A DNA stretch of 5,577 nt from OMOG01 sp041485845 (GTDB lineage Bacteria; Acidobacteriota; Terriglobia; Bryobacterales; Bryobacteraceae). The position numbers were made by a program, and so were the translations under genes. Positions 1 to 2,970 of the stretch are shown in pieces. Under the pieces are notes generated by a model. That model was given only the letters and a program-made list of their open reading frames with translations, was not told the origin of the DNA and made no database searches. The stretch spans positions 1 through 5,577 of the forward strand of contig JBGPKH010000604.1 in NCBI GenBank assembly GCA_041485845.1. Reading direction: 5' to 3'. Position 1 is the stretch's first letter. Every line of letters starts with the position of its first letter.

Positions 1-380
1 CAGTCGGGCGTGCAGCCGAGGTGGGTACAAATGGCCGAGATTACGAAGATGCCCTCGGTGTTGCGCACGACCCAGATGCGGTACTGATTCTGGAATTTGG
101 TATCGACGCCGAACCCGAAGTCCGACGGATAGCCGATCTTGAAGCGGGTTTTCGGCTCGTACAGGGCGCGCGGAAAGAAGAAGCGCAGAAACATCAAAAG
201 GTTGACACCGAGAGTGCCCAGCACGGCGGCCATTACGAACCGGCGGCGGCGCGCGACGACCTTGCCTTCATCGGTCTCTTCGCTCTTGGAAAAAATCACC
301 TTGCAAGCTTGCGCCAGGGACGGCTTAGACTTCGGCTTCGGCGCCGCCGTCCCGGCGGGCTCTAATGTTGGATTCGCCAT
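1..380 (-). CDS. Rieske [2Fe-2S] protein of a bc-type quinol:cytochrome c reductase, 5' part
   Basis: Reading leftward from the ATG at 380-378 gives 126 complete codons before the window edge, so the C-terminal part is missing. Residues 1-43 are a polar, Pro/Lys-rich cytoplasmic segment. Residues 44-47 are four arginines followed by a hydrophobic stretch (about 48-66), which resembles a Tat-type signal anchor, the usual export route for Rieske proteins. Residues 118-123 read CTHLGC, the first cluster-binding box: one Cys and one His ligand, plus the Cys that in the family forms a disulfide. It is followed by TPD. The second box (CxCHGS type) lies beyond the edge. By family knowledge the protein passes electrons from membrane quinol to a cytochrome c; cytochrome b and c partners would be expected further left. 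GGGGA at 389-385 is a modest ribosome binding site, 4 nt from the ATG. Identification as a Rieske protein is secure; the exact complex subtype is inference. Confidence 0.93.
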   Translation of the reverse strand, partial: MANPTLEPAGTAAPKPKSKPSLAQACKVIFSKSEETDEGKVVARRRRFVMAAVLGTLGVNLLMFLRFFFPRALYEPKTRFKIGYPSDFGFGVDTKFQNQYRIWVVRNTEGIFVISAICTHLGCTPD

Positions 381-391
381 CTTGTCCCCAA

Positions 392-407
392 GGCCGGACT
401 GCCGGCC
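392..407 (-). promoter_or_regulatory. Hairpin in the leader just before the Rieske ribosome binding site
   Basis: GGCCGG and CCGGCC form a perfect 6-bp stem around a 4-base loop. It ends about 11 bases upstream of the Rieske start codon and directly abuts the GGGGA ribosome binding site. In the leftward transcript it would be a stable GC-only stem next to the initiation region. Any effect on translation is inference; short GC palindromes are frequent at this GC content. Confidence 0.4.
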
Positions 408-581
408 CGATCTCTCTGAGTTCACCAACCGCAGACACGCTTCGCGACTGCCAGGACCGGGGGAGGAAAGGACCGAAAACTTAAGAATGATTGGCTCGTT
501 GAAACCTGAAGCTGGAGCCTAACCCCACGCCACGTCCACAGTCAGCACCCGCATTTCCGGGTTAACATTTGTCCATTGGTT

Positions 582-609
582 ATATTACACCCTAACGGGG
601 GGTTTGCAA
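582..609 (-). promoter_or_regulatory. Possible sigma-70 type promoter for the Rieske gene
   Basis: On the minus strand TTGCAA (609-604) could be a -35 box and TAATAT (587-582) a -10 box, with a 16-bp spacer. The start of transcription would fall near 575 and leave a leader of about 195 bases before the Rieske ATG. TTGCAA is its own reverse complement, so the same box could also serve rightward, with GAAAAT at 627-632 as a poor -10 (17-bp spacer, 4 of 6 matches). This is a pattern match only. Confidence 0.3.
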
Positions 610-684
610 GTGGCCCCCTGAATACTGAAAATGGGGATCGGACCACGGCCTGCCATGCGCTAGTATCGACATTCTCCGCGGCGT

Positions 685-703
685 GGGTGGGAAGAAGGGC
701 GGG
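685..703 (+). promoter_or_regulatory. Canonical G-quadruplex motif upstream of the FAD enzyme gene
   Basis: Four runs of GGG lie at 685-687, 689-691, 697-699 and 701-703, separated by loops of 1, 5 and 1 bases. This fits the standard G3 loop 1-7 rule, and two single-base loops favour a stable parallel fold. The G-rich strand is the plus strand, so the motif would be present in a rightward transcript. Whether it folds or regulates anything is unknown. Confidence 0.5.
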
Positions 704-724
704 TTGTTTTCCGGCGAAGCAACT

Positions 725-766
725 GGGCTTCAAAGGAAAAGCCCGGGGTAAAGACCCGGGGCTTCC
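725..766 (+). promoter_or_regulatory. Two mutually exclusive hairpins (attenuator-like arrangement)
   Basis: GGGCTT (725-730), AAGCCC (739-744) and GGGCTT (759-764) lie in order, so the middle element can pair with either side. The upstream pairing is a 6-bp stem with an 8-base loop. The downstream pairing extends to 11 positions (739-749 with 754-764) with one G-G mismatch and an AAAG loop. No T tract follows on the plus strand, so the downstream hairpin is not a classical intrinsic terminator; read leftward it is followed by a weak T-rich stretch (TTCCTTT). The arrangement lies only 15 bases before a strong Shine-Dalgarno at 781-790. A regulatory role is inference. Confidence 0.35.
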
Positions 767-780
767 CATACTACGAAGCA

Positions 781-812
781 GGAGGAGGTGAGGCCCCATG
801 CTCACTCTGTGA
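781..812 (+). promoter_or_regulatory. Strong Shine-Dalgarno with a four-codon reading frame (possible leader peptide)
   Basis: GGAGGAGGTG at 781-790 is close to a perfect anti-16S complement and sits 7 bases before ATG at 798. The reading frame is only four codons (Met-Leu-Thr-Leu) and ends with TGA at 810-812. It is in the same frame as the FAD enzyme gene that starts about 140 bases later. GTGAG (788-792) and CTCAC (801-805) can pair and would place the ATG in the loop. Possible readings are a leader peptide, a relic of a longer N-terminal extension cut by the TGA, or chance. The strong ribosome binding site is seen directly; the role is inference. Confidence 0.35.
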
Positions 813-924
813 CGTCCATATTTTACCGCGAGTTGCGCCGGTTGCGTGGCGCTTTGTTGCGAACCGGGCTACTTGTGTAAATTCCGCATTCCTGTAAGGC
901 CCCACGGGAGTAGAATCAGAGGCG

Positions 925-957
925 ATGAATCGCAGCGAGCCCGGCGGGCCACATTGA
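925..957 (+). CDS. Ten-codon upstream reading frame overlapping the FAD gene start
   Basis: ATG at 925 opens a ten-codon frame (MNRSEPGGPH) that ends with TGA at 955-957. The TGA overlaps the proposed TTG start of the FAD enzyme (954-956) as TTGA, the arrangement used for stop-start translational coupling. Its own ribosome binding site is poor: AGAGG (918-922) is only 2 bases from the ATG, and GGGAG (906-910) is 14 bases away. It could also be the true N-terminus of the FAD enzyme displaced by a one-base indel. Conservation in relatives would decide. Confidence 0.25.
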   Translation: MNRSEPGGPH

Positions 958-2063
958 ACCCGCTGACACGCTCGACGGACGTGTTTGTGGTTGGCGGCGG
1001 GCCGGCCGGTTTGGCCGCCGCGATCGCTGCCCGTTTGCGCGGCCTCCAAGTCACGGCGGCGGATGGTTGCGTGCCGCCCATCGACAAGGCGTGCGGCGAG
1101 GGAATCATGCCGGATGGTATCGCCGCCGCGCGATCGTTGGGCATGTGCCTGGAGAACACTGCCGGGCGCCCGTTCCGGGGCATCCGTTTCGAGGATCGCG
1201 GTGTTGCCGAGGAGGCCGTGTTTCCGACCGGATGCGGGCTGGGACTCAAACGGACGGAGTTGCACGGGATCATGGTGGATCGCGCCGCGGAACTCGGCGT
1301 CCGGTTGCTGTGGGGAGCGCACGTCACGGGCATCGGCGAGGAGGGCGTGGTCGTCGATGGACGCACCATGGGCGCGCGCTGGATTGTGGGTGCGGACGGC
1401 GTCGAATCGCGCGTGCGCGGATGGGCGGGCCTGGATTCACGCGTGCGCGATGGCCGGCGGTTCGGGTTTCGGCGCCACTACCACGTTGCGCCGTGGAGCG
1501 AATTCGTGGAGATTCACTGGGGCGACGGCTGCCAGCTCTACATCACGCCGGTTGCCCTGGAGGAAGTCTGCGTGGTCCTGATTTCCGGGAATCCGCGCTT
1601 GCGCCTGGACGAGGCGCTACGGCAGTTTCCCGACGTTGCACGGCGGATCGGCGCGGCGGCGGCGCTGGAGCGAGGCGGGATTACCGCGTCGCGCCGGCTG
1701 CGGTCCGTGTGCGGACGGCGGGTGGCGCTGGTGGGCGATGCCTCGGGCTCGGTGGACGCCATCACGGGTGAAGGCCTGTGTCTTGCGTTCCGGCAGGCTG
1801 TGGCCCTGGCTAACGCGATCGAAGCCGGAGATCTGGGGCGCTACGAGGCGGCGCACCGGCGCCTCGCGAGGCGTCCGCAGCTCATGGCGGACCTGATGCT
1901 CCTGCTCGATGGGCGCCCACGACTGCGACAGCGCGTTATGGGGGCGCTGGCTTCGCATCCGCGGCTGTTTGCGCAGATGCTGGCCATGCAGGTGGGCGAG
2001 CTTTCGGCGCCCGAGTTTTGCGGTACGGGGTTGGCGCTCGCGTGGCGGATGCTGGCTGCATGA
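954..2063 (+). CDS. FAD-dependent oxidoreductase, geranylgeranyl reductase/UbiH-like group
   Basis: A protein of 369 residues if translation starts at TTG 954. Residues 9-20 form a beta strand and the GxGxxG dinucleotide fold (GGGPAG, 14-19) for the FAD ADP moiety. Residues 45-53 read KACGEGIMP, a segment typical of this flavoenzyme group. RTELH at 100-104 and GADG at 146-149 fit the group's conserved Arg and second FAD region. GDASGSVDAITGEG at 261-274 is the second FAD-binding motif (GD box). The length suits small single-component members. They act on lipophilic, polyketide or isoprenoid substrates as reductases or hydroxylases; the substrate here cannot be told. The start is uncertain: the frame is open back to GTG 846, but the 36 extra residues look non-conserved and have no ribosome binding site, whereas TTG 954 places the Rossmann strand near the N-terminus and overlaps an upstream stop. 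The stop overlaps the cytochrome start (ATGA, 2060-2063), implying coupled translation. Confidence 0.85.
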   Translation: MNPLTRSTDVFVVGGGPAGLAAAIAARLRGLQVTAADGCVPPIDKACGEGIMPDGIAAARSLGMCLENTAGRPFRGIRFEDRGVAEEAVFPTGCGLGLKRTELHGIMVDRAAELGVRLLWGAHVTGIGEEGVVVDGRTMGARWIVGADGVESRVRGWAGLDSRVRDGRRFGFRRHYHVAPWSEFVEIHWGDGCQLYITPVALEEVCVVLISGNPRLRLDEALRQFPDVARRIGAAAALERGGITASRRLRSVCGRRVALVGDASGSVDAITGEGLCLAFRQAVALANAIEAGDLGRYEAAHRRLARRPQLMADLMLLLDGRPRLRQRVMGALASHPRLFAQMLAMQVGELSAPEFCGTGLALAWRMLAA

Positions 2064-2544
2064 GGGACGGTACCGTTGTCGTTCTGCTGAGCGCGGTGTT
2101 GGCGCCCGGCTGCGTTTTCCGCAAGGCGGCCATCGCTCCGCCGTCCGAAATACGGGTGGCCGCCACTCCCGAGAGGATCGCTCGCGGCCGCTACGTCTTC
2201 GAGAACCTGGCCGATTGCGACGGCTGCCACTCGCAACGCGATTACGGGCGATTGGGCGGGCCGGTGGTCGCGGGCGGGCCGCGGCAAAGGCGCGATCGTT
2301 CCGCGGGAGAAAGGGATCCCCGGCTTCATGGTGGCGTCGAATCTTACGCCGGACCCGGAGACGGGACTGGGGCGATAAACCGATGGCGAGAAGATCCGCG
2401 CTATTCGCGAGGGCATCGGACGCGACGGGCCGGTGTTGTTTCCGATGATGCCCTACACCAATTACCGGCGCATGGGCGATGAGGATGCCGAGTCGCTGGT
2501 GGCATAACCTGAACACCCTGCCGCCGGTGCGAAATGCGCTGCCG
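2060..2544 (+). pseudogene. Broken gene for a small exported c-type cytochrome
   Basis: The start ATG (2060) overlaps the FAD gene stop. The N-terminus is a short hydrophobic signal ending LAPGC (14-18), possibly a lipoprotein signal though Pro is unusual there. CDGCH at residues 53-57 is the heme c attachment site. Homology then jumps frame. From 2283 the next frame reads GKGAIVPREKG and NLTPDPETGLGR, so about one extra base lies in 2271-2282. A TAA at 2376-2378 stands where the family has Trp (GxGRWTDGE), and the same frame continues with REGIGRDG, the FPMMPY box carrying the likely axial Met, and GDEDAESLVA. At 2505 another TAA appears because of one extra base; the third frame continues LNTLPPVRNALP to 2544. 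After that family similarity stops, so the 3' end is lost. Three lesions plus truncation argue for true decay, although indel errors in the assembly could account for part of it. The intact protein would have been a periplasmic or lipid-anchored electron carrier. Confidence 0.8.
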
Positions 2545-2627
2545 GGGAGCGTGAGCCATCGCAACGAAAGAACTTGCCAACACAACGAGAACAAAATTCT
2601 CGTGGCGCGCCGTATAACGGGAACCAG

Positions 2628-2657
2628 GCTTTTTCGGGGACTGTGCCCCGAAAAAGC
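2628..2657. repeat. Perfect 12-bp inverted repeat, REP-like
   Basis: GCTTTTTCGGGG (2628-2639) and its exact reverse complement (2646-2657) flank a 6-base loop, ACTGTG. No T tract follows on either strand, so it does not look like an ordinary intrinsic terminator. A second hairpin follows one base later at 2659-2671. A pair of GC-capped hairpins just after a gene end resembles the layout of dispersed REP/BIME elements, but only one copy is in this window. Confidence 0.6.
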
Positions 2658-2658
2658 G

Positions 2659-2671
2659 GCCCCTTCGGGGC
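2659..2671. repeat. Short hairpin with TTC(G) loop next to the inverted repeat
   Basis: GCCCC and GGGGC pair over 5 bp around TTC, or form CCC/GGG closed by a C(UUCG)G tetraloop, one of the most stable RNA loops. It lies one base downstream of the 12-bp inverted repeat, so the two probably form one element. Confidence 0.45.
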
Positions 2672-2760
2672 AGCTCCAGGCGTGCGCTTTCGTCCTTGCG
2701 GTCAAGCGCGTGGATATTAGCGGGATTGGCGGGAGGGCGTTGAGACGCAAGTCGGCACAT

Positions 2761-2770
2761 TGACCGGTCA
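2761..2770. promoter_or_regulatory. 10-bp perfect palindrome, possible operator half of a regulatory region
   Basis: TGACCGGTCA is its own reverse complement. It lies 201 bases upstream of the DUF6351 start, in a locally AT-richer spot (ATT before, TATT after). It could bind a dimeric regulator, but no regulator gene is in the window and 10-bp palindromes arise by chance. Confidence 0.2.
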
Positions 2771-2881
2771 TATTAAGAAGTCCTCCATCAGCACCGTTCT
2801 TACGGGCGGGCTGGGGCCACGCGCAGTCAGCGTTCGGCGAAGCGGGACGCCTGGCCTTCCCGGCGATGTCCCGGCGCACAC

Positions 2882-2916
2882 ATAAGGCAATAAGGCATAT
2901 AAGGCATATATAAGGC
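2882..2916. repeat. Four ATAAGGC copies with spacers of 1, 2 and 4 bases
   Basis: Exact ATAAGGC copies lie at 2882-2888, 2890-2896, 2899-2905 and 2910-2916. The spacers are A, AT and ATAT. The block is far AT-richer than its surroundings and ends 54 bases before the DUF6351 start codon, where a promoter would be expected. It contains TATAAG twice (2898-2903 and 2909-2914), which resembles -10 boxes, but no matching -35 is seen. It may be a slippage-prone short repeat or a regulator-binding array. Confidence 0.6.
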
Positions 2917-2958
2917 CGGCGGGTGGCCGGTTCTGTCATAATGTTGGGCAAGCCAAAT

Positions 2959-2965
2959 GGAGGGG
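2959..2965 (+). promoter_or_regulatory. Ribosome binding site that fixes the DUF6351 start at GTG 2971
   Basis: GGAGGGG at 2959-2965 contains GGAGG (2959-2963), 7 bases before GTG 2971. The in-frame ATG at 2941 has no ribosome binding site, and starting there would put ten polar residues before the signal peptide. GTG 2971 is therefore preferred. Confidence 0.75.
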
Positions 2966-2970
2966 CGCAC

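Larger units (their letters stand above)
381..953. other. Long divergent intergenic region with no convincing full-length gene
   Basis: This stretch separates the leftward Rieske gene from the rightward FAD enzyme gene. Short open frames exist on both strands (for example 576-791 plus and 542-805 minus), but none has a ribosome binding site or a recognisable protein motif, and they overlap each other. The section 560-610 is locally AT-richer and is the best place for promoters. The section 685-812 is rich in potential RNA structure and is described in separate entries. I recognise no tRNA, tmRNA, RNase P, SRP RNA or known riboswitch core here, but a covariance-model search was not possible. 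Confidence 0.6.
2545..2970. other. Non-coding region between the cytochrome remnant and the DUF6351 gene
   Basis: No gene is supported here. A plus frame continues through 2763 from the cytochrome remnant but has no family features. A long minus-strand frame (1617-3326) runs through, but it also runs antisense through the FAD enzyme, the cytochrome remnant and the next gene, which marks it as a by-product of high GC. The region contains two hairpins at 2628-2671, a palindrome at 2761-2770, an ATAAGGC repeat at 2882-2916, and a small CCGGC/GCCGG hairpin at 2916-2930. No good promoter hexamer pair is visible; CATAAT at 2937-2942 resembles a -10 box but lacks a -35. Confidence 0.6.

Noticed and set aside
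576..791. 71-residue frame on the plus strand in the intergenic region
   Set aside because: No ribosome binding site before its start and no recognisable motif; it overlaps a minus-strand frame of similar length.
542..805. 87-residue minus-strand frame
   Set aside because: Low-complexity composition, no ribosome binding site, and it crosses the strong plus-strand hairpins.
846..953. N-terminal extension of the FAD enzyme from GTG 846
   Set aside because: The 36 added residues would lie before the usual first beta strand, look non-conserved, and GTG 846 has no ribosome binding site.
2628..2657. Intrinsic terminator after the cytochrome
   Set aside because: The stem is excellent, but no T tract follows on either strand, so a REP-like element or a processing/stabilising hairpin fits better.
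2479..2763. Separate 94-residue gene
   Set aside because: Its first part (LNTLPPVRNALP) is the frameshifted tail of the cytochrome c; the rest is unrelated non-coding DNA with hairpins.
2882..2916. CRISPR array
   Set aside because: Repeats are only 7 bases and spacers 1-4 bases; no cas genes are present.
2941..2970. ATG 2941 as start of the DUF6351 protein
   Set aside because: No ribosome binding site, whereas GTG 2971 has GGAGG at ideal spacing and begins a clean signal peptide.
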